From: Dokdonia pacifica | GTDB lineage: Bacteria; Bacteroidota; Bacteroidia; Flavobacteriales; Flavobacteriaceae | Direction: 5' to 3' | Assembly: GCF_900188275.1 (NCBI RefSeq) | Contig: NZ_FZNY01000001.1 | Coordinates: 1,488,001 to 1,552,000, forward strand | Length of the DNA stretch: 64,000 nt | Shown: piece after piece, positions 27,101-34,089 of the stretch | How the letters are laid out: every line of letters begins with the position of its first letter | Numbering within the stretch: position 1 is the first letter of the stretch | Translations under genes and position numbers: made by a program | Notes under the pieces: generated by a model | Told to the model about the DNA's origin: nothing | The model's input: the letters and a program-made list of their open reading frames with translations, nothing else | Databases searched by the model: none

Positions 27101-27541
27101 TTATACCAGCGCTAATTTTTCATGAACAAACTCTGCAGTCTCAATTGCGATTTCATTTCCATCGGCTTTTAAGTCTGTAGACTGAATTTTTGTGATATAA
27201 GCGTTTTCTGCTTTCCACGTAATTACAGGTTCGTGTTTTTCGTCTAGCATACTAATGGTAAGATCACCACGGTATTCTTCTTCTCCTTCTTGGAAGTATA
27301 CCGTTTTCACCCACTGGCTATAGAACTCTTTACTCTTATCTGCAAATGTTCCTCTTTTTATAGTGATATTGCTATATTTCTCTAGGCCAGGTTGTCTTGT
27401 TTTATAGTACACATTGTCTGCACCTGCTCTATACTCGATCATTTCGCGCTCAAAATCTAATCCAGATACTTCTGTACAATTAAACTCTGAGTCTCCAAAA
27501 GTTACTTTAAAATGAAACTTTGGTAATGGATATGTTGCCAT
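27101..27541 (-). CDS. inner tube protein, major paralogue (Afp1-like)
   Basis: The 146-aa tube protein starts MATYPLPKFHFKVTFG, with CTEVSGLDFEREMIEYRAG and ISMLDEKHEPVITWKAENAY. These are the conserved parts of the gp19-like tube fold, whose hexameric rings stack inside the sheath. It lies 31 bp downstream of the sheath gene, as in other eCIS loci, and is followed by the second tube protein. Confidence 0.93.
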   Translation of the reverse strand: MATYPLPKFHFKVTFGDSEFNCTEVSGLDFEREMIEYRAGADNVYYKTRQPGLEKYSNITIKRGTFADKSKEFYSQWVKTVYFQEGEEEYRGDLTISMLDEKHEPVITWKAENAYITKIQSTDLKADGNEIAIETAEFVHEKLALV

Positions 27542-27572
27542 GATATTTTGTTTTTAAATTATTTGTGATTAA

Positions 27573-29720
27573 TTAAGCTTCTTGCATTTTGTGAGAGAAT
27601 TTCAGGATAATGAATTCTGCTGGTCGTACTACGGCCATTCCAATTTCAATAATCATATTCCCTTCTAGAATATCTTGCGCGGTCATTGTCTCTCCTAATC
27701 CAACACTTACATAAAATGCCTTATCAGGTGTAGGTCCAGCAAGTGCTCCTGCTCTCCACTGTTGTGTTAAGAAGTTATCTATCATTGCTTTTACACGTAC
27801 CCAAGTATTTTTATCATTAGGTTCAAAAACAAATTGTTCGGTTGCTTTTTTAATAGACTCTTCAGCCATATTAAAGAAACGTCTTACTGAGATATAGCGC
27901 CATTCATTATCATTACCTGCAAGAGTTCTAGCACCCCATACAAGGTTCCCTTTTCCTACAAATGCTCTTATGGCGTTTATAGATTTACCAGCATTTACAT
28001 CTACATTAAGATCTCTTTGATCGTCATGTGATACCTGAACCGTAGGTTCTATAACATAGCTTAAGCTTACATTTGCTGGTGCTTTCCAAACGCCTCTATC
28101 TGCATCTACTCTAGCATAAATTCCAGCCATTGCACTACTTGGAGGTAATTCTAATGGTAAGTTTCCAATCTCAGTTAAAATTTGATTGTATGCTTCGTTA
28201 TCAGATACTTCTAGTGAAGCTAGACTTCTACCGTGTAATTCACCATTATTGGTATCTAAGTTGATATTCTGATCGCCTACTGCTGCTTCGTCAAGAATAG
28301 CATCTCTTACTAATGCCCATGCTGCTGAAATTCCATCAAAAATGGTTGCATCTGTACTTTGAATAGGCGTGATTTCTGCTGGTGCAGCAGCTGCCATATC
28401 TACGGTGATTAACTTGGTGATTTCAGCTACAATGTTTGATGTATTATTTTCTGTAACATTGGTTACCTTGGTTAGATTACCCTCGTCTATAAACTTCTTT
28501 AGATTGGTAGTTAGCTTAGTGAGTTCAGTATACACAGGTTCTATAGTGTCTGTATCTTCAAAAAGTAAATTAAAAGCGTCTAGTTGTGCCTGAATATCGG
28601 CTACATCGGCAGCAGCGCCTAGTTCATCAGAAAGTGAAGAAATAGCAGCATTTGCTTCAATATTGATGTTTTTCTTAACATCAATTAAAGCCCCTAAATC
28701 TGTCAATAAAGTAGTAAGTCTACTATGTAATGTTAATGGTCTAGCTCCTGAGTAATCTTTACCTTCGCCACCTCTTTCATCTAAATTAAGTCCTTCGTTT
28801 CCAGAATTGATACTATATAGATAATTTGCAACAGCAGCTAAAGAACCATCTAAATCTGCAACAGCTTTATCGGTAACACTCTCAATTGCTGAAGGGATAT
28901 CTGTGTCAATACTATTAATATTGGCTGTGATAACTACTTTTGCTTGAGGATCACCTTTATCAGTATGATTAATGACAATATCTTCATTATTAAAGATGAA
29001 GTTTAAGGTAGTTTTTAAGTATGGATAATAAGCAGCTCCATATTTTAAGAAATCTTTTTCCGCACTAATTTCATCTCTTAAGTTTTGAATATTAGCATCC
29101 GTAGGACTATCTGCATCATAGCCTCTTGTATCAATAATTGTAAATCTATCCTGTAACTCTTTACATTGTTTTAAGGCTTCATTATACAGCGTGTAAAATT
29201 CTGTATCTGTACTTAAAGCTGTTGCATCTGGAAAAAGAATTAATGTAGGTTCATCTACTTTTCTAATAGCTGCTAATCCTGTATTAAAATCATCGGAGTT
29301 ATTGATAGAAGTAACTGGGCTATCTGCACTATCCAAATCACTACCATAACGTCCTACAGAAACGATATAACATGGGCCTCCTCCATTTGCAAAATATAGT
29401 TGCATAGAGTAATACATTAAGAATGGTTCACGATCTGTAGGTTGATCTACTACAATAGAACGTTGTCTTGTATCATCTACAAGTACATCTGTTACGTTTA
29501 CCTTAATTGTTTTTTCTGGTCTGGCACCTCCAAAAAAGGTTTCATACTCTAGCATAGAAGTAATGCGAGTAGGCAGACCTTTTAAGTCTCCTGTTACTTT
29601 ATTGGTTGCCTTTTCCGTATAACCTATAAAAGCAGGAATTGCCGTTTCAACTTGAGCTACCGATGGTGGAAACTTTACAATCTCCTCTATGTAGACTCCC
29701 GGTGTTTTGTACGTTGTCAT
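27573..29720 (-). CDS. contractile sheath protein (Afp2-4-like)
   Basis: The 715-aa sheath subunit opens with TYKTPGVYIEEIVKFPPSVAQV, the N-terminal linker and first strand typical of eCIS and phage sheaths, followed by AIPAFIGYTEKA. The C-terminal core includes NLVWGARTLAGNDNEWRYISVRR-type residues at about 595-620 and ends with ILKFSHKMQEA. Most eCIS sheaths are 350-550 aa; the extra length here is a mid-protein insertion at about 230-480, rich in helices and Asp/Asn, which would face outward. Only one sheath gene is present, as in Algoriphagus-type systems, whereas Afp has three. Confidence 0.93.
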   Translation of the reverse strand: MTTYKTPGVYIEEIVKFPPSVAQVETAIPAFIGYTEKATNKVTGDLKGLPTRITSMLEYETFFGGARPEKTIKVNVTDVLVDDTRQRSIVVDQPTDREPFLMYYSMQLYFANGGGPCYIVSVGRYGSDLDSADSPVTSINNSDDFNTGLAAIRKVDEPTLILFPDATALSTDTEFYTLYNEALKQCKELQDRFTIIDTRGYDADSPTDANIQNLRDEISAEKDFLKYGAAYYPYLKTTLNFIFNNEDIVINHTDKGDPQAKVVITANINSIDTDIPSAIESVTDKAVADLDGSLAAVANYLYSINSGNEGLNLDERGGEGKDYSGARPLTLHSRLTTLLTDLGALIDVKKNINIEANAAISSLSDELGAAADVADIQAQLDAFNLLFEDTDTIEPVYTELTKLTTNLKKFIDEGNLTKVTNVTENNTSNIVAEITKLITVDMAAAAPAEITPIQSTDATIFDGISAAWALVRDAILDEAAVGDQNINLDTNNGELHGRSLASLEVSDNEAYNQILTEIGNLPLELPPSSAMAGIYARVDADRGVWKAPANVSLSYVIEPTVQVSHDDQRDLNVDVNAGKSINAIRAFVGKGNLVWGARTLAGNDNEWRYISVRRFFNMAEESIKKATEQFVFEPNDKNTWVRVKAMIDNFLTQQWRAGALAGPTPDKAFYVSVGLGETMTAQDILEGNMIIEIGMAVVRPAEFIILKFSHKMQEA

Positions 29721-29744
29721 AATTTTAATTGTTTAATTTTTGTT

Positions 29745-30791
29745 TTAAATAAATATTTCAGAATAGTAATCGTCGTCTTCTTTCTTTACAGTAGCTACTG
29801 TAGGGTTTGGAAAGGAATAGTTCTCAGGATCTGTGTCTTCTGGTTCAAGACCATCGGCATCAAAATCATCTGTTTTAATTTCTATAAAACCGTTTCTTGC
29901 TGACCATTTTGTGCTATTGGTAGTAAGAATTGCATTGTCTGAGGTGCTGATGTACCTCCAGAAGGTTTTTTTATTTATAAAACTTAGGGTAAACTCAGGA
30001 AGTATTTCTAAGGTGTACTGTTGTATGTCATCAGGATCGGTTTCATCATATTCTAGAAGGTGATTGTCATCATCTCCTTTTGCTGATAGGCGTAGATATC
30101 CTATAATCCCTTGTTTCTTTTTCTCTTGAATGAGTGCATTAAGTACTTTTTTAACTTGATTTGTTTTTTGTTCATCAGTTAATTCCTCATCTGCTTCTAT
30201 AAGATCTATTATATGTGGTATAGAAAATTGATCGGCTACTGTGGGTTGTGTAAAATCATCTTCTGCAGCAATGTCTCTTAATAAGTCTCTTGTAGCTTGT
30301 GCTTTTAATAAGAAACGCTTATCTACAACACCTCCATTCTCATCAAAGATATTTTCAAAAGCACTGATTTGATCTTCAGGTACTGTATTGGAAAATAAAT
30401 ACATTCTATTTTTAGAAATATCTACGATATCCGTATAGTTATTAAAGTAAGCGTCGGTGGCACATATTTCAAAAGTTAAGACTGCGGTATCATCTAAAGG
30501 AATGATAGGACTATATCTTCCTTCTTCTTCACCTTCTTCTGTTTCAATTAAAAGTCTAAATCCTTGCTTATGAGGTCGTAATAGCATACGATGATTCTTA
30601 CATAGGTCTTGCGTTGTTTTACTTGGAATTATCTTTAGATACTCGTTTATGGAATAGGGTATCAATGCTTTTTCTTTTTCGATATCACTTAATTCCTCAT
30701 CATCTTCATCAATAGGAAGAAACTTTTGATCTCCGCTATCTAGAAAATAACCGTGATGAATATTGATATTAAAAAGTGCTTTATAAAACAT
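29745..30791 (-). CDS. eCIS-associated protein of unknown function between sheath and cap genes
   Basis: This 348-aa acidic protein starts MFYKALFNINIHHGYFLDSG. It has no signal peptide. It contains a predicted beta-rich N-terminal domain (YSINEYLKIIPSKTTQDLCKNHRMLLRPH), a central domain around FSIPHIIDLIEADEELTDEQK, and a C-terminal region that includes FINKKTFWRYIS. It starts 2 bp after the stop of the cap gene and is separated from the sheath gene by 24 bp, so it belongs to the structural operon. I know this gene position from Bacteroidota eCIS clusters but cannot assign a fold. A role in the cap or sheath-terminator complex is plausible from position only. Confidence 0.7.
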   Translation of the reverse strand: MFYKALFNINIHHGYFLDSGDQKFLPIDEDDEELSDIEKEKALIPYSINEYLKIIPSKTTQDLCKNHRMLLRPHKQGFRLLIETEEGEEEGRYSPIIPLDDTAVLTFEICATDAYFNNYTDIVDISKNRMYLFSNTVPEDQISAFENIFDENGGVVDKRFLLKAQATRDLLRDIAAEDDFTQPTVADQFSIPHIIDLIEADEELTDEQKTNQVKKVLNALIQEKKKQGIIGYLRLSAKGDDDNHLLEYDETDPDDIQQYTLEILPEFTLSFINKKTFWRYISTSDNAILTTNSTKWSARNGFIEIKTDDFDADGLEPEDTDPENYSFPNPTVATVKKEDDDYYSEIFI

Positions 30792-30793
30792 GA

Positions 30794-31387
30794 TTATTTA
30801 TTTTTTAAGCCGCTGTTTAGTCCTGAAACTACAGTACCTCTATTAGACACAACATCTCTTTCTATTTCTAGTAAGGTGACTTTATAGATCACAGAAGGAT
30901 ACTGTTTACCTCCAAGCGTACCCCATATAAAATTGAGTTCTTCAAATGTGGGTGTGTAGAGATCTGTTATAAATCTGAAATCTCCTACATTCACCATATC
31001 ATCTACACGTTCAAAATTGGTGTTGTCCTGAGTGAATACTTTTTTTCCTTGAAAAAACTCTACCACCTTGGTAAGGTTTTTTAAGGCTTCTTCATAAAGT
31101 GTATTTGTACTACTAAAGAGGATGTATAGGTTTAAATTGACTTTTGGATTGCGATAGTTTACCTCTGTATTATTGATATAATGATTAGGTATATTCTTCA
31201 GGGTAAACTCTTCTTGTAAGTTGATGAGTGATAGTACAACATCACTGCTGTCACCGCCTCCTCCACCGCCTCCTCCACCGCCTCCTGGCTCAGCTTCGAT
31301 GGCAGCGATATTTTCTAAAGAAACAATACTCCCTCCAAAATAGGAGTTTACTTCTTCCTTGATAACTTGGAGTGTTTCAAAAATCAT
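30794..31387 (-). CDS. tube/sheath terminator (cap) protein, DUF4255 / Afp16-like
   Basis: The start at 31387 (MIFETLQVIKEEVNSYF) fits the family opening better than a longer frame beginning at 31414. The protein is then 197 aa. The DUF4255 core is seen in VVLSLINLQEEFTLKN, YRNPKVNLNLYILFSS and FIWGTLGGKQYPSVIYKV. A run of eleven glycines interrupts the region after residue 40 and is encoded by a GC-rich GGCGGTGGA-type repeat, unusual in this genome. Afp16/Pvc16 proteins cap the tube and sheath at the end distal to the baseplate. It is the first gene of the eCIS operon. Confidence 0.9.
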   Translation of the reverse strand: MIFETLQVIKEEVNSYFGGSIVSLENIAAIEAEPGGGGGGGGGGGDSSDVVLSLINLQEEFTLKNIPNHYINNTEVNYRNPKVNLNLYILFSSTNTLYEEALKNLTKVVEFFQGKKVFTQDNTNFERVDDMVNVGDFRFITDLYTPTFEELNFIWGTLGGKQYPSVIYKVTLLEIERDVVSNRGTVVSGLNSGLKNK

Positions 31388-31705
31388 GAGGTCTAGTGTG
31401 TAATTTTGGATCAAGAGTGATTATCACTTTTGGGAGTTTAAAATTACCTCATACTCATTATAAAAATGTAGGCGTAATTGCTTGATTTATAAGGGGTAAA
31501 TGCCCTTTAAAAAAAGGGGGATTCAACTATTTTTGTAGGAAAATAGGAGGGAGATGTGTTTTTACGCCGATGATTAGAGAAATTTATAAGACCAACGAAC
31601 TTACTTCTAAAAACACATTGGATTGCTTTATAATCAGGAAGTTATGTTTTTGTCGTGTGTGGAATCAATATTTTACAAGAAATCTGTATGTTTTTTAACG
31701 TTTCA

Positions 31706-31755
31706 CTTTCCCTTTGGTCATGAATCTCGTAAACTCGATTTCGCGAAAGCGTAAC
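31706..31755. repeat. long variant of the iterated palindrome
   Basis: The sequence CGTTTCACTTTCCCTTTGGT...CTCGATTTCGCGAAAGCGTA resembles the longer copies at 45580-45643 and, inverted, 52302-52368. The longer form splits the palindrome's left arm by about 40 bp of conserved sequence. Confidence 0.7.
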
Positions 31756-31769
31756 CAATAGAAACAAAA

Positions 31770-31794
31770 AACGCTATGATTCTATCATAACGTT
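31770..31794 (-). terminator. terminator after the 45-aa double-glycine peptide
   Basis: The inverted repeat AACGCTATGAT / ATCATAACGTT with a 3-nt loop is followed on the minus strand by TTTTTTG. It lies 55 bp beyond the stop of the peptide gene at 31849-31986. Confidence 0.7.
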
Positions 31795-31848
31795 TCTGTA
31801 ATTGATTTAAAGTTTGAATGTAATAACTTACATTTTTTCATTAACATA

Positions 31849-31986
31849 TTAACCACTTGCTTTACCTTGTAATATATTATCTATACTTAGACTGGGATTA
31901 AATGCTCCTCCTTCTATTACACGAGAGTTTACTATTGTGTTTTTTACAAATGTATTTAGAGGCTTCTTTTCTTTTAGTTTTTTCAT
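31849..31986 (-). CDS. 45-aa double-glycine leader peptide, putative secreted or RiPP precursor
   Basis: This gene is below normal ORF length cut-offs. It encodes MKKLKEKKPLNTFVKNTIVN, then SRVIEGG, then an 18-residue core AFNPSLSIDNILQGKASG. The Lys-rich leader ending in GG resembles precursors exported by peptidase-containing ABC transporters. The core has no Cys, Thr is absent and there are three Ser residues, so lanthionine or sactionine chemistry is not evident. The purine-rich ATTAAAGCAA before the ATG is typical of Bacteroidota starts. It is divergent from the larger Cys-rich double-glycine gene at 32150 and has its own terminator. No modification enzyme or transporter is visible nearby. 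Confidence 0.6.
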   Translation of the reverse strand: MKKLKEKKPLNTFVKNTIVNSRVIEGGAFNPSLSIDNILQGKASG

Positions 31987-32149
31987 TTGCTTTAATTTTT
32001 AAATTAAGGTAACAATAATACTTGTCTAAAGTTTAAAATAAACGTTAAAAATCGTCTCACTAGATTCTTTAAAATAGGGATGTATATGTTGTAGTTAAGG
32101 AATATACTTTATACCTATATACTCTAATTTAATCCAAAATAATTTAATT

Positions 32150-32371
32150 ATGTTAAAAAAGATTTCAAGAATTACTGGGGCTCAAGAGTTAAGTAAAAAC
32201 GATCAAAAATCTGTAAAAGGAGGATTTGGTTTTCCAGGTTTTCCGGGTGGAGATTGTTGTGCGTGTACTTTTTTCCCTGCAGGGAGTCCTTTTATGGTAT
32301 TCATTACGCAATCGTGTGATGATCCTTGTCCACAAAACGGCGCAACAGAATATCAAGATACTGGTTGCTAA
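32150..32371 (+). CDS. Cys-rich double-glycine peptide, bacteriocin-like precursor
   Basis: The 73-aa peptide has the flavobacterial double-glycine leader MLKKISRITGAQELSKNDQK followed by SVKGG at residues 20-25. The core begins FGFPGFPGGDCCACTFFPAG and has six cysteines (CC, C, C, C, C) in 48 residues, with no further Lys or Arg. The leader pattern is well known in Flavobacteriia, where such peptides are encoded singly or in groups and exported by C39-peptidase ABC transporters. No transporter or tailoring gene is present within several kb, so an exporter must be encoded elsewhere. A strong bidirectional terminator follows. Confidence 0.8.
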   Translation: MLKKISRITGAQELSKNDQKSVKGGFGFPGFPGGDCCACTFFPAGSPFMVFITQSCDDPCPQNGATEYQDTGC

Positions 32372-32379
32372 TAAGAGAT

Positions 32380-32417
32380 AAAAGAAAAGCGAACTCAAAG
32401 GAGTTCGCTTTTCTTTT
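32380..32417. terminator. bidirectional terminator between convergent genes
   Basis: A perfect 17-bp stem (AAAAGAAAAGCGAACTC / GAGTTCGCTTTTCTTTT) with a 4-nt loop sits between the peptide gene ending at 32371 and the convergent helical-protein gene ending at 32436. The U-rich 3' arms serve both strands. Confidence 0.9.
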
Positions 32418-32435
32418 ATATGACACAGCTATATC

Positions 32436-32762
32436 TTACGATTGTACTTGTGCTACAATTTTTGAAAGTACCGTATCTACAATCTTATTTTTAAAATGAC
32501 CAATACTAATACTACTCACGCCTATATTTTGTAAAGACTTTAATACAAGTAAGTCTTTCTGACTTTTAAGTAACCAGATTAATTCATCCTTATCTATACT
32601 TTGTGCTTTAAATAGCTTTGCCCATTTTTGTAATTTCTCTTTAGAATGTGCTAAGTATTCCTGCATATCTTGAGCAATAGCAGTACTTTGCTCATTAAAC
32701 TTGTCTTTGGCAAGTTGTGCAATTTCTTCTTTTAATTCTTTAAATATGATATCAAAATCCAT
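32436..32762 (-). CDS. small helical protein of the duplicated eCIS-flanking module (proximal copy)
   Basis: The 108-aa helical protein starts MDFDIIFKELKEEIAQLAK and is the paralogue of 5824-6147. The most conserved segments are the HSKEKLQKW helix, LLKSQKDLLVLKSLQN and SISIGHFKN. It is encoded 4 bp downstream of a paralogous lipoprotein, as in the distal copy. The two copies lie at opposite ends of the eCIS cluster and point the same way. The function is unknown; retention of both genes in both places argues that they act as a pair. Confidence 0.8.
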   Translation of the reverse strand: MDFDIIFKELKEEIAQLAKDKFNEQSTAIAQDMQEYLAHSKEKLQKWAKLFKAQSIDKDELIWLLKSQKDLLVLKSLQNIGVSSISIGHFKNKIVDTVLSKIVAQVQS

Positions 32763-32766
32763 GGTC

Positions 32767-33219
32767 TTACTTTTTTATGGTGTCAATAAAATCAATGATG
32801 GTGGCTTCTGTTTTTTTGTCCTTTTTTTCTTCATAAGCGATTAGAATATCAAAGGCCTCTTCTATTTGAGGTTTCGCTTCACCTATAAATACAGGACTTA
32901 ATGTTCCTTTTTCTTCCCATAAAGTGAGGTAGCTTTTTATAAGTTTCTCATCATTATTAAGAACCCTCCACATGCGTACAGTGATATCATTTTTGGCTTT
33001 ACCTTCTTCATAGGCAAGCATTTTTTGCAACTGATTTTTAAGTGCAGTCACTTCCGATGCATGAAGTGAGTAAGACTCGTTACTTTGTTCTACTAAACTT
33101 ACCGCTTGTATTTTTGTAGCAATTGTTTCTGTGTAAGTGTAATGATCATAGAGGCTGGCACAACTACTTAAAATAAGTGCAACAACTCCTAGTATCAAAG
33201 ATATTTTACGTGTTTTCAT
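32767..33219 (-). CDS. small lipoprotein of the duplicated eCIS-flanking module (proximal copy)
   Basis: The 150-aa lipoprotein begins MKTRKISLILGVVALILSSCA, with the lipobox cysteine at residue 20. Its mature region SLYDHYTYTETIATKIQAVS aligns with the distal copy at 6159-6608 along the whole length, including the AYEEGKAKNDITVRMWRVLNN segment. The mature protein is helical and charged. It is predicted to sit in the inner or outer membrane facing the periplasm. No named family is recognised. Confidence 0.82.
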   Translation of the reverse strand: MKTRKISLILGVVALILSSCASLYDHYTYTETIATKIQAVSLVEQSNESYSLHASEVTALKNQLQKMLAYEEGKAKNDITVRMWRVLNNDEKLIKSYLTLWEEKGTLSPVFIGEAKPQIEEAFDILIAYEEKKDKKTEATIIDFIDTIKK

Positions 33220-33324
33220 AACTTAGGTTTTATACTGTTTGTAGATCAAATCTAGGTTATTTTGCAAGTAAAAAGTAAAATAAAAGCACTGACAATCAGT
33301 AGTTTCAGTAGATTTTTAGAAATG

Positions 33325-34044
33325 CTAATTGGAAAGGAGAATAGTGCCTGTTTTCTCTGTTTGAGATGTTTCTATAATTGCTCCAGAAAGATTGAACCAG
33401 CGTTGTGCTCTATCAAGAATCCAAGCATCAGAGCTGGCAACTATATGTGTGCTTTCTGCAAGTATCTTATCTGGGTTATACTCAAGAATACATTGCCATG
33501 CATAATTACGCTTTCGCGAAAGCTCACCCAGTAACATTTTCATCCGGCCACTATTACTCACAGGCTGATCAAACACCCAGATCACTTCCTTGACTTGCGC
33601 CTCCTTTAAAAAATCTCCCACGGCAATAAGGACTTCTTGTGTTTGCTGCACACGTTTATAGGTCCCGTGTACACTAGAGACATCGCGATAACAATCATCG
33701 AGGCCTTTAAATACATAGGCGCCTGAAAAGAAACTCTCTAAAATAATTAAGATATTAAATGCATCTATAACAAGTGTTTGATCTTTCAATTGGTTTATGA
33801 AAACTCTAGTTGTTTTACGATGGATTACTTGCTTAGTTGCGGCACTCATCCCTTGAACCGCTTTTTGTTGACGTGCATTGAGTCTATATCGATGGCCTAC
33901 CAATTGCACCGATGATTTTTCAGAAAACCCTCGGGATAGTAAATACGAGATATCGGTTACCGCTTCTTTTATGTTGTATTGCATTTTTGGGTCTCCAAAT
34001 AAGAGATCATCACGTCCTTCTTTTCCTCGGTTTCTAGTAGTCAT
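33325..34044 (-). CDS. DUF434 domain-containing protein
   Basis: The protein has 239 aa. The N-terminal ~55 residues (LFGDPKMQYNIKEAVTDISYLLSRGFSEKSS) match the DUF434 pattern, and the following QLVGHRYRLNARQQKAVQGM is the usual continuation. The C-terminal 150 residues form a PIN/NYN-like alpha/beta domain with conserved acidic sites (LVIDAFNILI, GLDDCYRDVSS, WVFDQPVSNSG, SSDAWILDRA). That arrangement of Asp residues suggests a metal-dependent nuclease, which would fit the RNA-biology context, but this is inference. A palindromic repeat copy lies within the gene at 33510-33523. It starts 46 bp downstream of the EF-G stop, beyond a terminator. Confidence 0.75.
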   Translation of the reverse strand: MTTRNRGKEGRDDLLFGDPKMQYNIKEAVTDISYLLSRGFSEKSSVQLVGHRYRLNARQQKAVQGMSAATKQVIHRKTTRVFINQLKDQTLVIDAFNILIILESFFSGAYVFKGLDDCYRDVSSVHGTYKRVQQTQEVLIAVGDFLKEAQVKEVIWVFDQPVSNSGRMKMLLGELSRKRNYAWQCILEYNPDKILAESTHIVASSDAWILDRAQRWFNLSGAIIETSQTEKTGTILLSN

Positions 34045-34059
34045 TTTTTAAAAGTAAAA

Positions 34060-34084
34060 AAACGCCATGACATACATGGCGTTT
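34060..34084 (-). terminator. terminator after the EF-G gene
   Basis: The stem AAACGCCATG / CATGGCGTTT with a 5-nt loop is followed on the minus strand by a T-run (TTTTTTTAC), 6 bp beyond the EF-G stop. Confidence 0.85.
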
Positions 34085-34089
34085 TATAG

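Larger units (their letters stand above)
31388..31848. other. intergenic region upstream of the eCIS operon
   Basis: About 460 bp without a convincing gene. It contains the leader of the eCIS operon (no clear TTTG/TAnnTTTG promoter could be fixed), a long variant of the iterated palindrome at about 31706-31755, and the terminator at 31770-31794. The only long frames are spurious and run through the repeat. Confidence 0.5.

Noticed and set aside
31644-31760. Short plus-strand frame MFLSCVESIF through the palindromic repeat
   Set aside because: It overlaps the repeat and has no conserved or coding features.
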